From Streptomyces sp. TRM68416 (GTDB lineage: Bacteria > Actinomycetota > Actinomycetes > Streptomycetales > Streptomycetaceae): a stretch of 47,378 bases of DNA. The DNA lies in assembly GCF_014596915.1 (NCBI RefSeq), contig NZ_JACVWU010000041.1:1-47378 (forward strand), read 5' to 3'. The notes under the pieces are model-generated. The model was not told where the DNA came from and searched no databases. It saw nothing but the letters and a program-made list of their open reading frames with translations. The translations under genes and the position numbers were made by a program. This document shows positions 1 to 6,380 of this stretch, in pieces. The number at the start of each line of letters is the position of its first letter. Position 1 is the stretch's first letter.

Positions 1-129
1 CAACAAACAGCCTGACCAAACCCACAGACCTTGACCGAACAGATAGAAGCACCCCCCTGGGAGCCGGTCGAACCGGTCCCTGGCCGGCTGGTGGACCGGC
101 CACGCCCCGCCGTCATGTGATCGCGGTAC
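1..129. other. Intergenic tail downstream of the GH51 remnant
   Basis: No gene is visible here. It contains nested inverted repeats: CCGGTCC (73-79) with GGACCGG (93-99), and the alternative TGGCCGG (81-87) with CCGGCCA (96-102). Either could act as the 3' hairpin of the minus-strand transcript that ends with the GH51 remnant. There is no U-run, as is usual for actinomycete terminators. Confidence 0.4.
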
Positions 130-1492
130 TCAGCCCAGCGCGATCGCGGTCCACGACACCGGCGGCAGCTCGATGCTCAGCAGGCCGTCGGACAGGATCG
201 CGCTCCGGTTCGCATGCGAGGTCACGCGGTTCTGCTCGGCAAGCGTGTTCTTCGCGTACGGGTCCGAGTCGGCGAGCGTGACCGCCTCCAGTATGCGCGA
301 AGAGCCGAGGCCGCTCACATCGACCGTGACCTGAGTGGCCTGCGAAAGCCCGCGGTTGACGAGGAAGACGGCGGCCCGGTCCTCGTCGACGGTCGCGACG
401 GCGTCGACGGGCGCCTCGCCATGGCTTGCGGTCGTGTACGTCAGCGTCTCGATCACGGACCGGATCACCTCACCGGCGGCAAGCCGGCTGGTGATCGAGA
501 ACGGGTAGAAGGTCGTCTGCCGCCAGGCGGGACCACCGGGCTCGGTCATGATCGGCGCGATCACGTTGACCAGTTGCGCGAGCGAGGCCGAGGTGACGCG
601 GTCGCTGTGCTTGAGCAGCGTCATCAGCAGGTTGCCGATGACGACGGCGTCCGCCACGGAGTAGACGTCCTCCAGCTGCCGGGGGTCGCGACGACGGTGT
701 CGATGAAGTAGTCCATGTCGGTCGCCGAGGCGAGGAAGGAGCCGAGGTCGCCGTCGCGCTCCTGGTAGGAGGCGTGGCAGGAAACGTAGTCGACGTAGTC
801 GTAGGTGTGCTCCAGAACCGTGCGTTCCCAGTCGCCGAAGGTCGGCATGGCGGACCCGGAGGAGCCACAGACGACGAGTTCGAGGTCCTTGTCGGCCATC
901 TTCATCGCGGCGGCGGTACGGGCGGCGAGCTTGCCGTAGTCGTCGGCCGTAAGGAAGCCGGTCTGCCAGGGGCCGTCCATCTCGTTCCCCACATCCGTAC
1001 GTCGTGCGGGTCCGGCGTGCCGTTGGCGACACGCAGGTCCGACAGCGCCGTACCGGACGGGTGGTTGGCGTACTCGAGCAGGTCCAGGGCGGGCTGGATG
1101 CCCCGCGTACCGAGGTTCACCGCGAGCATCAGCTCGGAGTCGGTGAGCTTGAGCCAGCGGGCGAACTCGTCCAGGCCGACCTGGTTCGACTCCAGGGAGT
1201 GCCAGGCGAGGTCGCGGCGCACCGGGCGCTTGTCGCGGGGGCCTATCGAGTCCTCCCAGCGGAAGCCGGAGACGAAGTTGCCGCCCGGGTAACGGACGGT
1301 CCTGGTGCCGAGCTCCCTGACCAGTTCGACGACGTCCATACGGAACCCGTCGTCGTTCGCGCTCGGGTGTTCCGGCTCGTAGAGCCCGGTGTACACGCAG
1401 CGGCCGAGGTGTTCGACGAACGAGCCGAAGGTGCGGCGGCGGACCGGAGCGATGACGGCCTGCTTGTCGAGACTGATGTGGGCGCGGGGCAA
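130..1492 (-). pseudogene. GH51 alpha-L-arabinofuranosidase, internally deleted and frame-broken
   Basis: The family removes terminal arabinofuranosyl residues from arabinan or arabinoxylan oligosaccharides, normally as a cytoplasmic enzyme of about 500 aa. Here the product is split over three frames. From a TTG start (1492, preceded by AAAGGA) come the N-terminal strands with FGSFVEHLGR and YPGGNFVSGF. Near 986-992 the expected WCLGNEMDGP reads WGNEMDGP in a new frame; restoring TGGTGCC gives the family motif, so about 7 bp appear lost. The acid/base Glu (GNEMDG) survives. Near 680-686 the text jumps from FIDTVVAT straight to LEDVYSVADAVV, skipping about 45-50 residues that normally hold the nucleophile motif DEWNVW. 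The C-terminal beta-sandwich follows intact to the stop at 130. It is the last gene of the CUT1 transporter transcript, 52 bp after the upstream permease. A residual activity is very unlikely. Confidence 0.88.
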
Positions 1493-1544
1493 TTCAGTGG
1501 TCCTTTGCAGCTCAGGTGGGAATGGGGGTGGGGCAGCGAACGGG

Positions 1545-2423
1545 CTACTTGACGGCGCCTGCGGTCAGGCCCTTGCGCCAGAACCGCTGGAGGCTGACGA
1601 AGGCGACGAGCAGGGGGATCAGCGACAGGAAGGCACCGGTGATCGGCAGCAGTGGCGGCACTCCGTTGGCGAACTCCGAGCGCCACTGCACCAGGCCCAC
1701 CGTGACGGGCTGCAGGGAGGGGGTGTTGAGCATGAGCGAGGGCAGCAGGTAGTTGTTCCAGATGCCGACGAACTGGAACAGGAAGACGGTCACCAGTGCC
1801 GGGGCCATCAGAGGCAGGGCGATCCGGAAGAAGGTGCGCTGCTCGCCCGCTCCGTCGAGCCGTGCGGCCTCAAGGAGTTCGTCCGGGACGGACGCCGTGG
1901 CGAAGATCCGGCACAGGTAGACGCCGAACGGGCTGACGCAGCTGGGCAGCAGCACCGACCAGTAGGAGTTGGTGATGTCGAGCTTGGCCATGAGGAGGAA
2001 CAACGGCAGGGCGAACATCGGCATCGGGATGAGGACCGAGGCGAGGATGACGTTGAACACGCTTTCCCGGCCGCGGAAGCTGAACTTGGACAGCGCGTAG
2101 CCGGCCATCGCGGACAGCAGGGTGCTGACGGTGGCGCCGACGAGGCTGTACAGCGCGCTGTTGGCGAGCCAGGTGGAGAAGACACCGCCCTCGAAGCTGA
2201 ACACGTTCCTGACGTTGGCGACCAGGTCGAAGTGGGAGAACCACAGCGGCGTACCGGTGTAGAAGTAGCCCGAGCCCTTGGTCGCGGAGACGAACAGCCA
2301 CCACAGCGGGATCAGCGTGTACAGGGCCATCAGGCCCAGCACCCCGTTGACGGCGACCCTGCTCGCGATCTCTGTGCCGCGGCGGTCCGGTCGGGTCGGC
2401 CGGTCGGCCCGGATCACGCTCAT
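1545..2423 (-). CDS. Sugar ABC transporter permease (MalG/CUT1 type)
   Basis: Second membrane subunit of a binding-protein-dependent sugar importer, 292 aa. The ATG at 2423 is chosen because it overlaps the stop of the upstream permease as ATGA. The predicted fold is six transmembrane helices. The cytoplasmic EAA loop is clear (LLEAARLDGAGEQRTFFRI, C-terminal third), the site that contacts the ATPase. Homologues pair with a MalF-type subunit and a lipoprotein, both encoded just upstream. No ATPase gene is present in this cluster, as is common in Streptomyces, where one shared MsiK-type ATPase serves many CUT1 importers (family knowledge). The substrate is probably an oligosaccharide containing arabinose, judged only from the adjacent GH51 remnant. 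Confidence 0.9.
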   Translation of the reverse strand: MSVIRADRPTRPDRRGTEIASRVAVNGVLGLMALYTLIPLWWLFVSATKGSGYFYTGTPLWFSHFDLVANVRNVFSFEGGVFSTWLANSALYSLVGATVSTLLSAMAGYALSKFSFRGRESVFNVILASVLIPMPMFALPLFLLMAKLDITNSYWSVLLPSCVSPFGVYLCRIFATASVPDELLEAARLDGAGEQRTFFRIALPLMAPALVTVFLFQFVGIWNNYLLPSLMLNTPSLQPVTVGLVQWRSEFANGVPPLLPITGAFLSLIPLLVAFVSLQRFWRKGLTAGAVK

Positions 2424-3400
2424 GCCGTCGCTCCCTTGCGCTGGGTGTACTTGAGGAATCCGAACGAGAGCACGAGGGTGATCAGCGCGAGCACGACGGA
2501 CTGGGCGGCGGCCAGGTTCTGGTCGCCCACGTCCATGGCCAGGGTCGTGTTCATGATCGGGGAGAACTTCGGGGAGACGCCCTGGATGCGCGCGCCGACC
2601 AGCACCGCCGGCTCGGTGTACAGCTGCGCCGTCCCGATGATGGAGAAGACCGTGGTCAGCACCAGCGCGGGACGCACCAGCGGGACCTTGACCGCCCACG
2701 CCAGACGCCATCCGGTGCAGCCGTCGAGCACGGCGGCCTCCATCACCTCGGCGGGGATCGTCTGCAGCGCGGAGTAGATGATCAGCATGTTGTAGCCGGT
2801 CCAGCCCCACGTGATCATGTTCCCGATCGAGAACGGAACCCACGACGGTGACAGGAAGTTCACGTCGATCCCGATCTGGGACAGCGGTCCGGTGAATGGC
2901 GAGAGGTCCTTCACCAGCAGGAAGGACCACATCACGGCGGCGATCGCACCGGGCAGCGCGTAGGGCAGGAAGAACGTGAGCCGGAAGGTCTTGCGCAGCC
3001 GGGCCGAGCGGGAGTCCAGCAGGAGCGCGAGCAGGAGGGCCAGGCCGAGCATGACCGGGACCTGGACGCAGCCCAGCAGCACGACCCGGATGATCGACGC
3101 GGTGAAGTCGTCGTCGCCGAAGGCGGCGGCGTAGTTGGACAGTCCCGCGAACTCCGTGGACCGCGCACCGCCGAACAGCCCGGCGCGCTGGACGGTGAAG
3201 AAGCTCTGGTAGATCGCGTAGCAGATCGGCGCGACCATCATGGTCAGGAAGAGCACCGCGAACGGCGCCAGGAAACCCGACGCGGTCAACGCGGCACGAC
3301 GGCCGGTGCGCCGAGGCCGGCCGGCGGGTGGGACGCGGGGGGTGACCGCGGGCGCCGGGCGCGGCGGCGGCGCGGTCCGGGCGCTGCTGGGACTGCTCAT
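2420..3400 (-). CDS. Sugar ABC transporter permease (MalF/CUT1 type)
   Basis: First membrane subunit of the CUT1 importer, 326 aa. A basic, Pro-rich cytoplasmic N-terminus of about 35 residues precedes hydrophobic segments starting at AALTASGFLAPFAVLFL. The EAA loop reads VMEAAVLDGCTGWRLAWAVKVPL, with ATPase docking expected there. It overlaps the next permease by four bases (ATGA), so translation is probably coupled. It is separated from the binding-protein gene by 102 bp holding a strong hairpin (3436-3475), an arrangement that usually lets the lipoprotein be made in excess over the membrane subunits. Confidence 0.9.
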   Translation of the reverse strand: MSSPSSARTAPPPRPAPAVTPRVPPAGRPRRTGRRAALTASGFLAPFAVLFLTMMVAPICYAIYQSFFTVQRAGLFGGARSTEFAGLSNYAAAFGDDDFTASIIRVVLLGCVQVPVMLGLALLLALLLDSRSARLRKTFRLTFFLPYALPGAIAAVMWSFLLVKDLSPFTGPLSQIGIDVNFLSPSWVPFSIGNMITWGWTGYNMLIIYSALQTIPAEVMEAAVLDGCTGWRLAWAVKVPLVRPALVLTTVFSIIGTAQLYTEPAVLVGARIQGVSPKFSPIMNTTLAMDVGDQNLAAAQSVVLALITLVLSFGFLKYTQRKGATA

Positions 3401-3435
3401 GGAAACCTCGCTGGGCGGTTCGTCGTCGGGGAGCA

Positions 3436-3475
3436 GGTTCCCGGCGGCGCCCGGTACGGGCGGCCGCGGGGAACC
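3436..3475 (-). terminator. Intercistronic hairpin between binding protein and permeases
   Basis: A three-block stem: GGTTCCC pairs with GGGAACC, GCGGC with GCCGC, and GCCCG with CGGGC around a GTA loop, with only single unpaired bases between blocks. It lies inside the operon, so it is more likely an attenuator or mRNA-stabilising element than a full terminator. Confidence 0.6.
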
Positions 3476-3502
3476 CTTCGGGGCGGCTGGAGTCCCGCCA
3501 CC

Positions 3503-4810
3503 TCAGCCGTCGGTCACCGACAGTCCGAGCTTCTTGATCGCGGCGACCGTCGAGGCCTGCACCTTGGTGACCGCGTCCGGCAGGGTGCCCTGGCCGATGG
3601 CCTCGGTGAAGTCCGTCTCGACCTGCTGATAGGTCGGGCCGTTGGTCCAGGTGGTGGGGACCTGCTCCGCGGAGGCCTTGTACAGGTCACCGACCTTCTG
3701 GCCGCCGAAGTACGGGTCACCCGCCGTGAGCGAGGAGTCGTCCTGTCCGGCCTTCGACGCGGGGTACAGCCCGCCGGCGATGCCCTCTTTCACCGCCTGC
3801 GGGTCGCTGGACAGGAACGTGGCGAACTGCGCGGCTTCGCGGGGCGTCTCGCACCCGGTCATCACCGAGGTGGCCGAGCCGCCGTTGCTGGAGCTCTTGC
3901 CGTCGCCGGCCTCCCAGGTCGGCATCGCGGCGACCGCCCACTTGCCGGACTGGTCCTTCAGGTCCGACTTCAGGCCGCCGGCGGCCCAGGACGCGTTGAC
4001 GAACGACAGCACCTTGCCGGCCGTGGCGGCCTTGTTGAACTGCGGGTCCCAGGCGTTGCCGGTCGTCGCCACCAGACCCCTGTCCTTCAGGTCCTGCCAG
4101 AAGGAGGCGACCTTCCGGGTGCCGGCGTTGTCGATGCTGACGGTCCAGCTGTCTCCCTGGGTCGAGTACCAGGACTGGCCGGTCTGCAGGCTGAAGGCCG
4201 CCAGATCGTTGCCCTCGGCGGGCGCGGTGCCGAACTTCACGCTCGGATCGGCGGCGGCGACCTTCTCGGCGTCAGCCTTGTACTCGGCCCAGGTGGCCGG
4301 CGGCTCGGTGATGCCGTACTTGGCGAACAGATCCTTGCGGTAGAAGAGGACCATCGGGCCGACGTCCACCGGGACGCCGTAGATCTTGCCGTCGATGCTG
4401 GAGGCGGAGACGGCCGACGGGGCGTACTTGGCCATGTCGGCGCTCGCGTACTCCGTGATGTCCATGACCGTGTTCTTCACGAGCATCGACGGGATGGTCT
4501 GGTACTCGATCTGGGCCAGGCACGGGCCCTCGCCGGCGGTGATCGCGTTGGTGATCTGGGTGTAGCCGCCCTTGCCCCCCGACGGGATCTTCTTGAAGGT
4601 GACCTTGCTGTCCGGGTGGGCGGCGTTCCACTGGTCGACGATCTTCTCGTAGGAGGCCCACCCCCAGAACTCCATGTTCACCGGCCCGCTCTGGCCCGAT
4701 TCCGCGGCGGAGGTGTTCTCGTCGCTGCTGCACGCGCCGCCGCCGAATGCGACGACCGCCGCGGTGGCGAGCGCCAGGAGTCTGCGGGTGCTTGGGGTGG
4801 TGCTGTCCAT
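3503..4810 (-). CDS. Extracellular sugar-binding lipoprotein (CUT1 family)
   Basis: Substrate-capture subunit of the importer, 435 aa, anchored outside the cell by a lipid-modified cysteine. A signal peptide with positive residues (STRRL), a hydrophobic core and lipobox GGAC-SSDE ends near residue 27. The mature part has the SBP-type-1 pattern (VNMEFWGWASYEKIVDQWN, then ITAGEGPCLAQIEY). The frame is open far upstream, but the ATG at 4810 is chosen because the signal peptide begins there and GAAGGG lies about 10 bp before it. The upstream 167 bp separate it from lacI, transcribed the same way. The Trp-rich sequence fits sugar binding, but the ligand cannot be read from sequence. Confidence 0.9.
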   Translation of the reverse strand: MDSTTPSTRRLLALATAAVVAFGGGACSSDENTSAAESGQSGPVNMEFWGWASYEKIVDQWNAAHPDSKVTFKKIPSGGKGGYTQITNAITAGEGPCLAQIEYQTIPSMLVKNTVMDITEYASADMAKYAPSAVSASSIDGKIYGVPVDVGPMVLFYRKDLFAKYGITEPPATWAEYKADAEKVAAADPSVKFGTAPAEGNDLAAFSLQTGQSWYSTQGDSWTVSIDNAGTRKVASFWQDLKDRGLVATTGNAWDPQFNKAATAGKVLSFVNASWAAGGLKSDLKDQSGKWAVAAMPTWEAGDGKSSSNGGSATSVMTGCETPREAAQFATFLSSDPQAVKEGIAGGLYPASKAGQDDSSLTAGDPYFGGQKVGDLYKASAEQVPTTWTNGPTYQQVETDFTEAIGQGTLPDAVTKVQASTVAAIKKLGLSVTDG

Positions 4811-4842
4811 GAGAGCGAAACCCTTCGTGACGGGGGACTGAC

Positions 4843-4860
4843 TTACCGGACTGTCGGTGA
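4843..4860. promoter_or_regulatory. Imperfect inverted repeat upstream of the sugar-binding protein gene
   Basis: TTACCG (4843-4848) and CGGTGA (4855-4860) form five-of-six matching half sites around a 6-bp spacer, in the leader between lacI and the transporter operon. It is the best dyad in this gap and a weak candidate operator for the adjacent LacI protein. Confidence 0.3.
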
Positions 4861-4977
4861 GCGGGCTGCCGATGCCCGCCTGCCGACCGGTGCTGAACCT
4901 CACGCCGAACACCGTCGGGACCGCGGCAAGGACGTCCGATGCCGAGGCCGTGGTGCGCTGGGGTGTGCCGTGGTGGG

Positions 4978-5997
4978 TCAAGCGGTGCCAGGCGCCAAGC
5001 GGTCGCCGCGGGCTGGGCCGCTGCTGTCCCTCACCGTCAGGGTCGGGCGCAGCAGCGTTACGACGTTGGTCGGCGGCCGGCCGGAGTCGACGGCTCGTAG
5101 CAGTAGTTCCACGGCCTGCTGGGCCATCTCGCGCTTGGGGAAGGTGACCGTGGTCAGCGCGGGTCGGATCCGCCCGACCTGGGCGATGTCGTCGAAGCCG
5201 ACCACGCTGACGTCGTCGGGGACCCGCCGCCCGGTCCGGACCACCGCCTCGACGGCACCGACGGCCAAGATGTCGTGGGTGGCGAAGATCGCCGTCAGCT
5301 CCGGATCCGCGTCCAGCGCCGCACAGGCCGCGGCGAACCCGCCGGCGGCGTCGTCGCTGGTGCAGGCGAACACCTTGCGGTCGTCCAGCCCGTCGGCGGC
5401 GAACGCGCGGCGCAACCCCACGACGCGCGGCTCGTGCGCGGGGAGGTCGGCGACCACCGCGATGTTCCGGTGGCCGAGATCCCGCAGGTGACACCCGGCC
5501 AGGAACCCGGCGTGCTGGTAATCGATGGACACCACCGGGAGCGTGGTCGGCGGGTCCCCCTCCCAGGCGAACAGCGCGACCGGGAAGCCGGCGGCGGCGA
5601 GCATCGGCAGCTGCTGATCGACGCCCTTGTCCCCGGCGGCCAGCAGTGCGTCCACCGAGCGCGCGGCGAGGTTCTCCAGGTGGGCCCGGGTGTAGTCGGG
5701 ATCGTCGCGCGTCGTGGCGAGCAGCAGGTTGTATCCGTGGCCGACCAGGAGATTCTCCACCTCCTCGACCATCTCCGAGTAGAACGGGTTGGCCACCGAC
5801 GGCACGAACAGCCCCACCGTCGACGTGCTGCCGGTACGCAGCGAACGCGCCACCAGGTTCGGCTTGTAGCCGAGTTCGGCGATGGCCTTGTTCACCTTCG
5901 CCAGAGTCTCCGGCCGCACCTTCTTGCCGGACACCACGTTGGAGACGGTCTGCTTGGTGACCCCCGCCCGAGCCGCCACCTCCGCCATTGTCACCAC
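4978..5997 (-). CDS. LacI-family transcriptional regulator
   Basis: Sugar-responsive repressor, 339 aa, the normal family length. The N-terminal helix-turn-helix reads MAEVAARAGVTKQTVSNVVSG, followed by the hinge helix NLVARSLRTG and the periplasmic-binding-like sensor domain (VGLFVPSVANPFYSEM, later FDDIAQVGRIRPALTTV). Start codons GTG 5997, GTG 5994 and ATG 5988 are all in frame; AGGGGG lies about 5 bp before 5997, which favours that GTG. It is encoded immediately before the CUT1 transporter, co-directional, and divergent from the secreted beta-helix hydrolase, so both are likely targets. A shared motif CGTGGATCG occurs before this gene and in the hydrolase promoter. Confidence 0.93.
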   Translation of the reverse strand: MVTMAEVAARAGVTKQTVSNVVSGKKVRPETLAKVNKAIAELGYKPNLVARSLRTGSTSTVGLFVPSVANPFYSEMVEEVENLLVGHGYNLLLATTRDDPDYTRAHLENLAARSVDALLAAGDKGVDQQLPMLAAAGFPVALFAWEGDPPTTLPVVSIDYQHAGFLAGCHLRDLGHRNIAVVADLPAHEPRVVGLRRAFAADGLDDRKVFACTSDDAAGGFAAACAALDADPELTAIFATHDILAVGAVEAVVRTGRRVPDDVSVVGFDDIAQVGRIRPALTTVTFPKREMAQQAVELLLRAVDSGRPPTNVVTLLRPTLTVRDSSGPARGDRLAPGTA

Positions 5998-6019
5998 GTG
6001 CGCCCCCTGAGACGTTTAT

Positions 6020-6028
6020 CGATCCACG
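6020..6028 (-). promoter_or_regulatory. Candidate operator copy 1 (CGTGGATCG motif) before lacI
   Basis: On the minus strand this reads TCGTGGATCGATAAA (6014-6029 region). The core CGTGGATCG is repeated in opposite orientation at 6215-6223, followed by similar bases. It lies about 25-30 bp upstream of the lacI start, a suitable place for autorepression. Confidence 0.4.
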
Positions 6029-6166
6029 AAAGCGGCGCCAGCGTAGGGTGAGTGTCGCAGCAAGGCAAGGTTTCGCACGGCCGCCGTGATTCAGCCGTTA
6101 CGGAGCACGATGAGGGCGTAGCGGGCAGGTCACGGCTCCTTCCGCGACTTGAGAGCGCGCGGAGCA

Positions 6167-6196
6167 TTGACGGTTCCAGAAATACGGCAGTAACCT
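6167..6196 (+). promoter_or_regulatory. Sigma70-like promoter for the beta-helix hydrolase
   Basis: TTGACG at 6167-6172 and TAACCT at 6191-6196 are separated by 18 bp, close to the housekeeping sigma consensus. Transcription would start near 6203, giving a leader of about 180 bases before the start codon. Confidence 0.5.
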
Positions 6197-6209
6197 CCCC
6201 GCCACGTCT

Positions 6210-6223
6210 GATCCCGTGGATCG
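6210..6223 (+). promoter_or_regulatory. Candidate operator copy 2 (GATCC-CGT-GGATC dyad)
   Basis: A perfect 5-bp dyad GATCC-CGT-GGATC that includes CGTGGATCG, the same 9-mer seen before lacI at 6020-6028 on the other strand. It sits just downstream of the predicted start of transcription, where a repressor would block RNA polymerase. Confidence 0.42.
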
Positions 6224-6312
6224 GTCAATGCAGTGGCGTCACCCTGGCGACCGCGACGGTCCCGACGGCCGTGTTCGGCCTCGGTCCGGCCGCGGCCCTC
6301 CCGAATGCTCCA

Positions 6313-6360
6313 CGCCGTCTCCAGCAGACGGCGAGCGCCTGAACAGACCCGGAAGGGTCT
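6313..6360 (+). promoter_or_regulatory. Two tandem hairpins in the leader of the beta-helix hydrolase
   Basis: CGCCGTCT (6313-6320) pairs with AGACGGCG (6326-6333) over a 5-base loop. AGACCC (6345-6350) pairs with GGGTCT (6355-6360) over a GGAA tetraloop. The ribosome binding site (GAGGAGA) begins only about 6 bases later. Possible roles are mRNA stabilisation or translational control. Confidence 0.5.
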
Positions 6361-6380
6361 CGTCCTGAGGAGAGACAGGC

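Noticed and set aside
3503..5494. A 663-aa protein including sequence upstream of the sugar-binding lipoprotein
   Set aside because: The upstream part overlaps lacI in another frame and lacks motifs; the signal peptide begins at the ATG at 4810.
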